From Aquarana catesbeiana (taxonomy: Eukaryota > Chordata > Amphibia > Anura > Ranidae), in the NCBI RefSeq assembly GCF_042186555.1, contig NC_133334.1, positions 210,989,332 to 211,053,331 on the forward strand: DNA of 64,000 nt, written 5' to 3'. Numbering within the stretch: the stretch's first letter is position 1; every line of letters starts with the position of its first letter. Shown piece by piece: positions 34,424 through 44,865 of the stretch. The notes under the pieces were generated by a model. It saw only the letters and a program-made list of their open reading frames with translations, was not told the DNA's origin and did no database searches. Both the position numbers and the translations under genes were made by a program.

Positions 34424-36370
34424 GTGAGTCTATGGAAACATTTTTTTTTTTTTTTGGGGAGGGGGGTAATTTTGTACTATTACCAGACATGTTTATCATC
34501 TGAGACGACTCGCTAGCAGGACCAGGGGCTCTGATTGTTGAGGCAAATGTCTTCTTTTGAGGAATACTTTGATGCCTTTTTGAAAGACTGTAGGATCTAG
34601 GGTATCCAGACACCTACTTGCTTCTTATCCCAGGTTTCACTTAATGCATCCATGACCTACACATGGAACAGGAATACTTTCAGGTAAATTTTACAGTAGT
34701 AACTCAGAATAAGTACTCACTGAAAATTTGCTATAGATGCCTTTAAAACCAAGCAGTTGGACTATGCCTGCTGCTTTTATACCGAACTCCTGTTTTAGTC
34801 TCCAGACTTAGTGTTACTAAACCCACAACAGTAAAATCAGTCTGTGTATGCAGTAAAGCATGCTTGTTATACTCACTGTGGAACCTAAAGGATTAATCCT
34901 CTGCATTGTGTAAGCACAGAGCCCTAGGAGGCACTCTGCACATGCTCAGTTTGGTGTGTATTGCTAGAGAGTTGTTTTTTGGGGAGGGTGTATGTAATCA
35001 GCACAGGGGCCAATCAGCACTGTCCAGACAGAGGGTCAGGGGTCATGCAGCCTTATAGGACAGTCAGAGGAGAATGAAAACTCCTCCTACAAGCTTTAAC
35101 CAGTGCTCGACCGGACACTGATAAGTCATTAGACTGCTATATACTGCTGATTAGAAAAGGTATTTAGCAGTTTATATTTACTAAACTAATTGCATTGCCA
35201 TGTTCTGTGTACTGTGGGAGACCAGATATAGTGAATGCAGGGTCCTGGGTTTAGTAACACTTTAAGGTATATGTTGTTATTACTCCTGGTAGCAAAAGTC
35301 TAGTTAATCTGCATGCTAAGTAATTACATTTTCTCAGTTTAAAGATGAAAGAGCCTCATTTTAGAGTTTTAATTGTACTAATAGTATATTGGAATGTGGG
35401 CACCTGAAATTATGCTGCTTGCCTGTTCTCTTTTTAAAAGCTGTATATAAGTTACCCCTATGCTGTGCCCTGCAATAATATCATTCATTAAGCTCTGATT
35501 TCTTTCAGGACATAGTGACCAGTCTATGCTTTGGAAGATATGGAAGAGAAGATGACACTTTAATCATGACAACAAAAGGTAGAATACAGATTTTCAACTA
35601 TAACAAAAAGTAAATTAAAAATTAAACGTCCCCCATTCAAACGCATTTCCTATGAAAGATTAGTGCAGATATCAAAGGAGTCAGTCTGGAAAGCATAAAC
35701 TAGGTTGCAGCGTACGCAGGTGATTTTATTTTTTTATCACACTTTGGTCGTCTCTCCCTGATTAAAATAAACTTCCAGAAATCTGAGGCGCTTAACATCT
35801 TGTTCAGGGAGATGGAGAGCAAATCCCTTAATGATAAATTTCCTTTTAAATGGACTTCTGTTTCAATTAAATATTTAAGCCCTTCTACTCTCTCTTTGCT
35901 TTAAACGTCCCCCTGCTTTTTGAATGTAGTCAAGCAGATCTAGACCAGTGGACTATAGTGGCATTATCATGGGTTAGGCTTTGTAGCAAATTTCCTTTTT
36001 TGTGGGAAGGTAAAGCACTCTTCCTGCCTTTCATTTGGTCAAGAAAGCAAGCTAGACTTCGACAAACTGTTCCCTACCCCCTCTCCCCATGTTTTCAAAC
36101 TGAAAACTACAGCACTGCAAGTCAAAATGAGAGATTTCTAGAAATTTATAGTAAGCTGAAGTTATATGAAAATCCTTTATTTTTCATGTAAATGTTGAGT
36201 TTGGCTCCACAGTGCCCCCATCTCAACCTGAACTTCTCTCCTATTGGTCAGTGAGGTCCACTTAAGGAAAGCCAAAAGGCATACTTGAGAATTATGGAGT
36301 AGGCCAAGCCTAACTTTATTAGAAAGTTGAAATTTGCATATCATTTTAGCTGCCTATATCTCTGGATTCA
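34424..36370. other. BBS1 intron 11 and start of intron 12
   Basis: 34790-35270 is MITE-like (TTTAGTAACACTTTAAGG end). 35620-36180 is repeat-like with a minus-sense flavour. Only exon 12 (35509-35578) is coding. Confidence 0.5.
35509..35578 (+). CDS. BBS1: BBS1 exon 12 (contains the Met390-equivalent codon)
   Basis: This 70-nt exon reads DIVTSLCFGRYGREDDTLIM, then TTK plus one base of Gly. The acceptor is TTTCAG at 35503-35508 and the donor is GTAGAA at 35579. Codon ATG at 35566-35568 sits at the position of human Met390, whose change to Arg is the commonest BBS1 disease allele (established knowledge). The frog copy keeps Met. The GRYGRED(D/N)TLIMTT block is a hallmark of BBS1. Confidence 0.97.
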
Positions 36371-37465
36371 TGGGTAATTGTGGTGCTGTGCTGTGGACTC
36401 TCTAATGGGTGCTGTGAATTAACTATAATAAATTGCAAATTCAAAGGTGATGGTGTGATACTCAAAAGTATACTGTAAAAGGTCTATAATAAAGTGCAGA
36501 TGACCATTAAATAAATCATGAAATATGACACATGGTAAATAAATAAATAAATCACAAGTTTAGTTGGTGCTAAAGTGCAAATGATGCTGTGTGCGACACT
36601 AAATAGAAAAGAAAATTAGCACATGGTGATAATGGTAAACATTACAATAAATGCAAAACAAACAAAACATTCAGTGAGCCACCCTGGGCTCAGGTAGCAA
36701 ATAAACAAGATATAGGACAGTCCCAGAATGTGAACTAATGCATCGGCACAAGTGAAAAATATGAAAGAACAATCCAGTATTGATGAATATGTGATGCTTC
36801 CCTTCACCGTGAACCGTGAGAAAAAATGGCTGATGCCTTGCCAATCCACTGAAGTGACACCTTAATGTGCGCTAGCACCTCACCTAACTGCTGTAAGGTT
36901 ACAGCATAAACTGAATCTGATGCTTCAGACAGGGGTCTTCAGAGGGTCCCTCTTTGGTGGATACAACAATGGATCCTTGGAATGGATACAGCCTCCTCTC
37001 CAGTTAGCTCAAGCGGGGTGGTATAAGTGGAAGAAAGATCCCAAATAGCATAGTGCCGCTTAAAACTTAGATTTATTAAAAATGCACAGAGTTGGTACAC
37101 TCACTTGTGTTAAAAACGCTCAGATAACACTCGACGAGACGCGAGCTCGTACAATTGCGTCACTTCCGGTTTGCGCCTAGTGTTCCAATCTCGAAGCCTA
37201 TCGTCACATCACATCATGTGATGAAGTCACATGATGTGATGATATGCGTCGGGATTGGAGCCATAGGCGCAAACCGGTAGTGATGCAATCGTACCATGTG
37301 TCATATTTTATGATTTGTTTAATGGTCATTTGCTTATGCACTTTATTATAGACCTTTCCCAGTATACTTTTGAGTATCACACTGTCACCTTTGCATTTGC
37401 ACTTTATTATAGTTAATTCACAGCACCCATTAGAGAGTCCACAGCGCAGCACCACAATTACCCAT
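36371..37465. repeat. Inverted-repeat element, PLE-repeat-like
   Basis: The arms 36371-36538 and 37292-37465 are inverted copies, about 90% alike by eye. The interior holds a second palindrome (37152-37283) built from CCGGTTTGCGCCTA and its complement around a CATCACATCATGTGATG core. The minus strand from 37130 down reads like the 12503 PLE arms (GTGAGTGTACC..., TTTTTAATAAAT), so this is probably another PLE-derived inverted unit without an ORF. It lies in BBS1 intron 12. Confidence 0.55.
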
Positions 37466-37757
37466 TTATCTTCCAAGGATCAGCTAACTAGGTGCCTGCT
37501 GCAGTGGGCCTTCAGTTTATCTATTAGTTGACAGCGTGGGAGTACCACCCATATCTCTATATCTATGGATTGTTTTGATGTGCAGTTTTCACTGAAGGTT
37601 TAATTTGTTTAATCTGAATTGCCCATGGTTGTGACAGGTTTGTAATACTTTAAGGAGCCTTTTTTTCATGGCTTTCTTCTTATTTGAAGTACATTGGATT
37701 TCTTTAAATATCTATAACTAGCCATTTATTACAACAATTGCTTGTTTCCTAACCCAG

Positions 37758-37916
37758 GAGGAGGACTCATTATTAAGATCTTAAAGAGGACAGCTCAGTT
37801 TGAGGAAAAGGATACATCTTCTGGTCCCCCTATTGGACAGAGCATCAAACTTAATGTCCCCAAGAAAACCAAACTTTATGTAGACCAGACCCTACGGGAA
37901 AGAGAGAATGCTGTGG
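37758..37916 (+). CDS. BBS1: BBS1 exon 13
   Basis: This 159-nt exon completes Gly and reads GGLIIKILKRTAQFEEKDTS, then a Pro-rich linker, KLNVPKKTKLYVDQTLRERE and NAVG. The acceptor is ACCCAG at 37752-37757 and the donor is GTAGGT at 37917. It closes the beta-propeller and enters the linker toward the C-terminal domain (human residues 394-447). The open frame runs three bases past the donor before a stop. Confidence 0.97.
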
Positions 37917-38223
37917 GTAGGTGAATTGTTGCCGTTGCTTTCCACAGTTGGGAAAGAAAAGTATACAAATCTGCCTTCTGTTCATAAATTATGGTTTACG
38001 GTGTTCTGCCCTCAAGCTGGCCATAAACCAATAGATTTTCATTAAAACATCCATAGTGAATTTCTGCAAAAAGTCGACTAATTTCATTCAAAAGCCCTTT
38101 AAATTTCGTCCAGATAGATTTTCGTTCTTAGAAATTTTCTTTCCCGCTATTTTTTTCAGAGCTATGGTCAAAAGCAAACTTCAGTTTGTCCCCACTAACC
38201 ATTAGAAAATCGAACGTCCGTTT

Positions 38224-38992
38224 TTAACCGCTTCCCGACCGACGCACCCCGATGTAGGTCGGCAGAATGGCATGGGTGCGCAAGAGGGCGTACCCGTACG
38301 TCCCTTTGTAATCCCGGGCTAGCGTGCGCACTCGCAGGTCCCGAGGACTCGATGTCCGCCGGTGGCCCGCGATCGCGACGAGGAGAGGCAGAACAGGGAG
38401 ATGCCTATGTAAACAAGGCATTTCCCTGTTCTGCCTAGTGACATGACAGGGAGCTACTGCTCTCTGTCATCGGGAGCGGTGATCTCTGTCATGTCCTAGG
38501 TAGCTCATCCCCCCTACAGTTAGAACATGCTGAGGAACACATTTAACTCCTTGATCGCCCCCTAGTGTTTAACCCCTTCCCTGCCAGTGACATTTACACA
38601 GTAATCGGTGGTTATTTTTAGTTCTGATCGCTGTATAAATGTCAGTGGTCCCAAAATAGTGTCAAAAGTGTCCGATCTATCTGCTGCAATGTCGCAGTCC
38701 CGATAAAAATCAGATCACCGCCATTACTAATAAAAAAAAAAAATAATAATAAAAATGCCATAAATCTATCCCCTATTTTGTAGACACTATAACTTTTGCG
38801 CCAACTAATCAATATACACTTAATATGATTTTTTTTACCAAGAATATGTAGAAGAATACATATCGGCCTAAACTGACTAAGAATTTTTTTTTTTATATAT
38901 ATATATTTTTTGTGGATATTTATTATAGCAAAAAGTAAAAAATATTGCTTTTTTTTTCAAAATTGTCGCTCTTTTTTTGTTTATAGTGCAAA
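38224..38992 (+). mobile_element. TTAA-flanked element (family T), copy E, 3' truncated
   Basis: It starts TTAACCGCTTCCCGACCGAC and follows copy A up to TTGTTTATAGTGCAAAA, then breaks into a LINE fragment. The 3' end with its TTAA is missing. Confidence 0.75.
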
Positions 38993-39222
38993 ACCTTATT
39001 CAGCTCTATGTATACACAGGAAAATGGGATCAAGTCCCTAATAGGGATAGTATTGACATAGCTCCAAATGATACACGATGGCTCAAAATCGATATGGTCC
39101 GGAAACATTTAGACAGCATATAGGTGAATAAAGTACCCGGACCAGATGGCTTACACCCAAGGGTCCTCAAAGGGTTGAGCGCTGTTATATATAAGCCATT
39201 GTTTCTAATTTTTAAAGACTCT
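38993..39222 (+). mobile_element. LINE (CR1/L2-like) reverse transcriptase fragment
   Basis: Close copy of 45007-45236: CCTTATTCAGCTCTATGTAT, then AAAGTACCCGGACCAGATGG (KVPGPDGLHPRVL in relatives). It is wedged between TTAA copies E and F. Confidence 0.8.
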
Positions 39223-40166
39223 TTAACCACTACTTGACCAGCGCACGACGATGTACGTCGGCACAATGGCACGGCTGGGCAAATGGGCGTACAGGCACGT
39301 CCCCTTTAAATCGCGGCATTGTGGGTGCCCACTGCATGCTCTGTGACCGCAGCTCCCGCTGACTCCATGTTCTCCGGGGGCCCGCAATCATGTCACGGAG
39401 CGGAAGAACGGGGAGATGCCTTTGTAAACAAGGCATTGCCTCATTCTGCCTAGTGACATGACAGGGATCTACTGCTCCCTGTCATCGGAAGCAGTGATCG
39501 CTGTCATGTCAGTGGAAGCCCATCCTCCCCACAGTTAGAACACCTCCCTAGGACATACTTAACCCCTTGTCATTTACACAGTGCATTTTTATAGCACTGA
39601 TCCCTGTATAAATGACAGTGGTCTCAAAATGGTGTCCGATGTGTCCACCATAATGTCGCAGTCACGATAAAAATCGTAGATCACCGCCATTACTAATAAA
39701 AAAAAATTAATAATAAAAATGCTATAAATCTATCCCCTATTTTGTAGACGCTATAATTTTATATAATATAAATAAACCAATCAATATACGCTTATTGCGA
39801 TTTTTTTTTTTTTTTTACCAAAAATATGTAGAAGAATACATATCGGCCTAAACTGAGAAAAGAAATTAATTTTTTTATATATTTTTTGGGGCTATTTATT
39901 ATAGCAAAAAGTAAAAAATATTGCTTTTTTTTCAAAATTGTCGCTCCTTTGTGGTTTTTATTTTTGCGCTAAAAAAAAAAAAAAAAAAAGAGGTGACTGA
40001 ATACCACCAAAAGAAAGCTCTATTTGTTGGGAAAAAAAGGACATCAATTTTTTATGGGTCCAACATCGCACGACCGTGCAATTGTCAGTTAAAGCGACGC
40101 AGTGCCGAATTGCAAAAAATGCTCTGTTCAGGAAGGGGTAAAATCTTCCGAGGCTGAAGTAGTTAA
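39223..40166 (+). mobile_element. TTAA-flanked element (family T), copy F
   Basis: A complete copy bounded by TTAA at 39223-39226 and 40163-40166, only about 230 bp after copy E breaks off. Confidence 0.8.
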
Positions 40167-40364
40167 ACAAAAAAATTAGACTGAAATTCTACTAGTGTAT
40201 GGCCAGCTTTAGACAATGTTTCAACAAATGCGATAAAATATTGGCTATGAGGACTCCATTGTCTGCAGGTGCTGAAGGAATGTTTCAACATTGTATGAGT
40301 GTATATATACACTAAAGTATTTTAGCAAAGATTCAACATTAAATAAAAACCGTTGTGTAGTATA

Positions 40365-41265
40365 GGAGGGGCGTTCAATTCAAACCGAAATTTTAATTTT
40401 ACAGGTATAAAAAGGGATGCTAGCGTGGTGGTACTACACGCAGTAGTAAGTGGCAAGTGTGTCCTATTACTAATAGGTGGCGCACATGTCACGGGCCAGT
40501 CCAGAAACCGTAATCAAGGTGGCAAACAACAGTGTTCTTGTGAACGAAGGCATAAAACCTGCAGATATCTACAGAAAACTTCAAGCACAGTACAGTGATG
40601 AGATGCTCAGCCGCAGTAAGACAGATGATTTGTGTAAACATTTCAAAGTTGTTCATACGTCCATCAGTGACGAGCCCAGCCGTGGTGGTTCCCAGCCCAC
40701 AGCAGTCATTCCTGTGAACATTTAGAACATGGGAATGGTGAGCACAACAATTCACGAACATTTGCATTTTCGAAAAGTTAGCGCATGCTGGGTACCAAGA
40801 CAGCTTTCCACTTTTGACCAACACGTGTTGTGTTCTGAGTAATGTGCTATTGGCCTGGTCTGATCACTAAGGGCATCCTGTTTCTTCAGGACAACGCACA
40901 AGCTCAAATTGCTCACCGCACTACCTGCACATTACAGCAACTTGGCTGGGAGGTATTGCCACATGCCCCTTACAGCCGGACCTCTCTCCTAGTGATTCCC
41001 ACCTGTTTGGACCCCTAAAAGAGTTCCTCGGAGGTCAGCATTTCACCACTGATGACGAAGTGAAGCAGGCTGTCCTAGAAAGGTTCAGGCATACTGACAA
41101 ATCTTTCTATGCAGAAGCTTTTTAGGCATTAGCTAAATGCTGGGATAAGTATATAAATGTAGAAGAAGGGGAGTATGTTGAAAAATAAATGCAGTTTCCA
41201 CTCTTTTGAGTTTATATAATAAAAGAACAAATTTCAAAGTCCCAGTTTTACTTGAACGCCCCTCG
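40365..41265 (+). mobile_element. Mariner-type transposon, internally deleted
   Basis: Ends GGAGGGGCGTTCAA and complement TTGAACGCCCCTCG, flanked by TA (40363-40364, 41266-41267). The 5' part codes VIKVANNSVLVNEGIKPADI and DIYRKLQAQYSDEMLSRSKT (40477-40725), the mariner HTH. The 3' part contains LFLQDNAQAQIAHRT (second Asp), then a one-base deletion in what should be SPDLSPSD (third Asp of DD34D), then LKEFLGGQHFTTDDEVKQAV. The block with the first Asp is missing. Confidence 0.85.
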
Positions 41266-41667
41266 TATATTTACTGATTGTGCCTCTAATTACCCAGCTA
41301 GATAAATAGATCATGTAAAGGTTGCCATAAATGTGCCAGTCATCCAACAAAAGTTAGCATGAAACAGTTACTCTCCCTGTAAATAGTAGGCATATAACAT
41401 GTATGAGACTTTCCGATCTTATCAATCTTTGCATGTGAGACAGGTGGGTTAGAATATCCTGCCCTGTATGTATACTATGACAAGCACTATAGTCTCACAT
41501 ACAGTCTTGAAGCCTATATCCTCCCATACCATCAGAACTGGCAGCATACTGTATATGGCCAAATGTGTGAAAGAACAAATTTGTTGACCTCAAAGCCCAA
41601 AAGTACGTTAGGCAGTCTTATATTTATTTATATGCTATATGTAATTTGAACTAAAAGGCAGTATGTA

Positions 41668-43275
41668 CAGTGCCTTGAAAAAAAATATTCGTACCCCTTG
41701 AAATTTTCCACATTTTGTCATGTTACAACCAAAAACGTAAATGTATTTTATTGGGATTTTATGTGATAGACCAACACAAAGTGGAACATAATTGTGAAGT
41801 GGAAGGAAAATGATAAATGGTTTTTATTTTTTTTTTACAAATATATATCTATATATATCTGAAAAGTGTGGCGTGCATTTGTATTAAGCCCCTCTAAGTC
41901 AATACTTTTGTGGAACCACCTTTCCCTGCAGTTACAGCTGCAAGACTTTTTGGGTATGTCTACCAGCTTTACACATCTAGAGAGTGAAATTTTTGCCCAT
42001 TCTTCTTTGTAAAATAGCTCAAGCTCTGTCAGATATGATGGGGAGCGTCTGTAAACAGTAATTTTCAAGTCTTGCCACAGATTCTCAATTGGATTTAGGT
42101 TTGGACTTTGACTGGTCCATTCTAACACATGAATATGCTTTGATCTAAACCATTCCATTTTAGCTCTGGCTGTATGTTTAGGATCGTTGTCCTGCTGGAA
42201 GGTGAACCTCCGCCCCAGTCTCAAGTCTTTTGCAGACTCCAATACGTTTTCTTCTAAGATTGCCCTGTATTTGGCTCCATCCATCCTTCCCATCAACTCT
42301 GGCCAGCTTCCCTGTCCCTGCTGAAGAATAGCATCCACACAACATGATGCTGCCACCACCATGTTTCACAGTGGGGTTGGCGTGTTCAGGGTGATGTGCA
42401 GTGTTAGTTTTCTGCAACACATAGCGATTTGCTTTCAGGCCAAAAAGTTCAATTTTGGTCTCATCTGACCTGAGCACCTTCTTCCACATGTTTGCTGTGT
42501 CCCCCACATGGCTTCTCGCAAACTGCAAACAGGACTTCTTATGACATTCTTTTAACAATGGCTTTCTTCTTGCCACTCTTCCATAAAGGCCAGATTTGTG
42601 GAGTGCACGACTAATAGTTGTCCTGTGGACAGATTCTCCCACCTGAGCTGTGGATCTCTGCAGCTCCTCCATAGTTACCATGGGCCTCTTGGCTGCTTCT
42701 CTGATTAATTCTCTCCTTGCCCAGCCTGGTAGGTTTTGCAGTTGTGCCATACTCTTTCCATTTTCGGGTAGATGATGGATTTAACAGTGTTCCGTGAGAT
42801 GTTCAAAGTTTGGGATTTTTTTTATAACCTAACCCTGCTTTAAACTTCTTCACAACTTTATCCCTCACCTGTCTGGTGTGTTCCTTGGCCTTCAAGATGC
42901 TGTTTGTTCACTAAGGTTCTCTTACAAACCTCTGAGGGCTTCACAGAGCAGCTGTATTTATACTGACATTCAATTACACACAGGCAGACTCTATTTACTA
43001 CTTAGGCGACTTCTGAAGACAATTGATTCCATTAGATTTTAGTTAGGGGTATCAGAGTAAAGGGGGCTGAATACAAATGCACGCCACACTATTCAGATAT
43101 TTTATTCTTAAAAAAAATTGAAAACCATTTATCCTTTTCCTTCCACTTCACAATTATGTGCCACTTTGTGTTGGTCTATCACATAAGATCCCAATAAAAT
43201 ACATTTATGTTTTTGGTTGTAACATGACAAAATGTGGAAAATTTCAAGGGGTATGAATACTTTTTCAAGGCACTG
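41668..43275 (-). mobile_element. Tc1-like transposon, minus orientation
   Basis: A 1608-bp element with TIRs CAGTGCCTTGAAAAAAAATA / complement, flanked by TA (41666-41667, 43276-43277). The long inner TIRs include the block AAAACGTAAATGTATTTTATTGG and its inverse at about 43190. It lies in BBS1 intron 13, ending 42 bp before exon 14. Confidence 0.92.
41835..42898 (-). pseudogene. Tc1-type transposase pseudogene
   Basis: On the minus strand the first part (about 42178-42750) reads ELIREAAKRPMVTMEELQ, HRTTISRALHKSGLYGRVA and KVLRSDETKIELFG. A frameshift near 42290-42300 moves the rest into the 41835-42362 frame: FQQDNDPKHTARAKMEWFRS, then NLNPIENLWQDLK. All three catalytic residues (D, D, E) remain, but the start codon has become TTG (complement at 42893-42895) and the N-terminal DNA-binding region near 42750-42800 is disrupted. 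Confidence 0.88.
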
Positions 43276-43317
43276 TATAGATGAAAACATAAAAGAATTA
43301 TTTCTTCTTCCTACCAG

Positions 43318-43451
43318 CCATGCACCGTGTATTTCAAATGGATTTGTACCGCCTACGTCTTAATGCTGCCCGAGCATATGTTAAGGCCCTGGATGCTAGC
43401 CTTACACCAGTATCTTCAACAATGCAAGAACCACTTACACTCAATGCTATT
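43318..43451 (+). CDS. BBS1: BBS1 exon 14
   Basis: This 134-nt exon completes Ala and reads MHRVFQMDLYRLRLNAARAY, then VKALDASLTPVSSTMQEPLT and LNAI. The acceptor is CTACCAG at 43311-43317 and the donor is GTAAGT at 43452. It corresponds to the linker helix and the first part of the C-terminal ear-like (GAE) domain. A Tc1-type transposon ends at 43275, leaving only 42 bp of non-transposon intron before the exon, so the acceptor region is unusually cramped. Confidence 0.97.
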
Positions 43452-44085
43452 GTAAGTACACACTGCTTTATGTGTTTTTCTGAGGTGTGCACTTTATGGT
43501 ACTAGAAAAGATTTGTTATGCAAAAAAAATATATTTGGAGGAACCACTTTTTTTTTTTTTAAGTAAACCTGAAATGACATCAGAGTTTCAACACTTCTTC
43601 TTCTGCTACCACATTTCTGCACTTTATTTTGCACTGCATAGTATTATTATACTTTATTTAGGGTTTATTAAGGTTCGTATTTATGGTCATCTATTACACT
43701 ATAGTGATAGACATCTACTCAGAGGGTGTCAAAATAGGGATTTTTAGACCAGCGCTGCTTTTCTTGTCTTTTTAATCACTATTTTTTGACTTTCAAAAAT
43801 CAGGGCTGCTGCGATCTGTAGTTTTACTGAATTCTTGTATCCCAGTTCCCATTTATGATCTTTGGCCCACATGCCTGCACTGTCAGCTCAGCTAAATTAT
43901 TGTGCATCTTGCCCTCTTAATTTCCAGGATTATTATTCAAGATTTATTTAGCACTTAACAGTTTGTGCAGCATTTTACAAGATAAAGGGAGACCGTACAC
44001 TTACAATACAATTCAAGACAAGTTAGGGCCCTGCTCATGAGAGTTTACAATCTAAACACAAGTGATACAAAAGGTAATAATTGTG

Positions 44086-44126
44086 GGCTCTGATGAAGAA
44101 GGTGCTACCTTCGAAACGCGTCAGCC
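44086..44126 (+). ncRNA. Hammerhead-like ribozyme (minimal type I)
   Basis: Stem I 5' strand GGCU (44086-44089), core CUGAUGA (44090-44096), one extra A (44097), stem II GAAGGU/ACCUUC (44098-44103 with 44107-44112, loop GCU), core GAA (44113-44115), tiny stem III AC-GC-GU (44116-44121), cleavage position C (44122), and stem I 3' strand AGCC (44123-44126) pairing fully with GGCU. Short stem III is typical of PLE/retrozyme hammerheads. The extra A between the core and stem II departs from the textbook motif, but the same extra A occurs in the PLE arm at 14688. Activity is not known. Confidence 0.65.
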
Positions 44127-44325
44127 GGCAGCGACCTGCACGTCTTCCCAGCAGGATCTGGAGACTGCTATCAGTGGATTGATCACCACTAACCAAAAAG
44201 ATCGTTCTAGCGTGATTTTCACCTACCTTTGTGAGTAGTAGTCTTTTGTGTTCATTTTAATAAAACTTTATTAAGGATAATGCACTAGGCCGCCGGTGCG
44301 CCCTCTCTCTTTTTTGTTTTTTGTT
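44087..44325 (+). mobile_element. Short ribozyme-bearing retro-insertion (solo PLE-type repeat / retrozyme-like)
   Basis: A 239-bp insertion flanked by a perfect 15-bp direct repeat (44072-44086 and 44326-44340). It starts exactly with the 5' strand of a hammerhead-like ribozyme and ends in a T-rich stretch (TCTCTTTTTTG...). It encodes no protein. Hammerhead ribozymes are known in the LTR-like repeats of Penelope-like elements and in small non-autonomous 'retrozymes'; the architecture here fits either a 5'-truncated solo PLE repeat or a retrozyme-like unit. It sits in BBS1 intron 14, inside an older repeat (GGGCCCTGCTCATG... at 44027). Confidence 0.7.
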
Positions 44326-44865
44326 AGGTAATAATTGTGGCAGTATTTGTTCGAGCAAGTAAAATGCAGTTGTTGGGTAGAGGTGAGATAGGCTGAAGAG
44401 AGAGTAGGGTATATCTGTACATGTTGTGGTAGGGAGTTCTGGAAGATGAGACAAGCTCTGGAGAAGTCCTAGAGGCAAACGTGGGAGGAAGCATTGAGAA
44501 GGATAAAAAGCAGGTCCTATTGAGAGGATCGAAGAGAACAATTTGATTGATATTTTGAGATGAGGATGGTAAAGTAGCTGGGGATGGATGTCTTTGCATG
44601 TCGTTAATATTTTAAACTTTATTTGTTGGGTAATCACAAGCCAGTGGAGGGAATGGTGGGGGATTGTGGAGGAAGTGGACACTGAGTAGTTGGTGAGGTG
44701 GATGAGTCTGGCAGCAGCATTTTTTATATACCTTAGGGGGGTAGATTTTGTAGAGGTAGACCAATGAGGAGGAAGTCACAGTAGTCAAGGCAAGAGATAA
44801 CAAGTGGATGCACAACTTGGGGCTGTAGTTGGTTAGGAAGGGGCATATTCTGGAAATGTTATGGA

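Larger units (their letters stand above)
38015..40208. mobile_element. AGCTGGCC-family MITE split by TTAA elements
   Basis: The left half (38015-38223) begins AGCTGGCCATAAACCAATAG and the right half (40167-40208) ends AGTGTATGGCCAGCT, the complementary end. TTAA copy E, a LINE fragment and TTAA copy F lie between. The ends match the family at 51108. Confidence 0.65.

Noticed and set aside
44100..44140. tRNA-derived SINE as explanation of the 239-bp insertion
   Set aside because: No A-box/B-box promoter pair was seen, and the start coincides with a hammerhead stem, which fits PLE repeats better.
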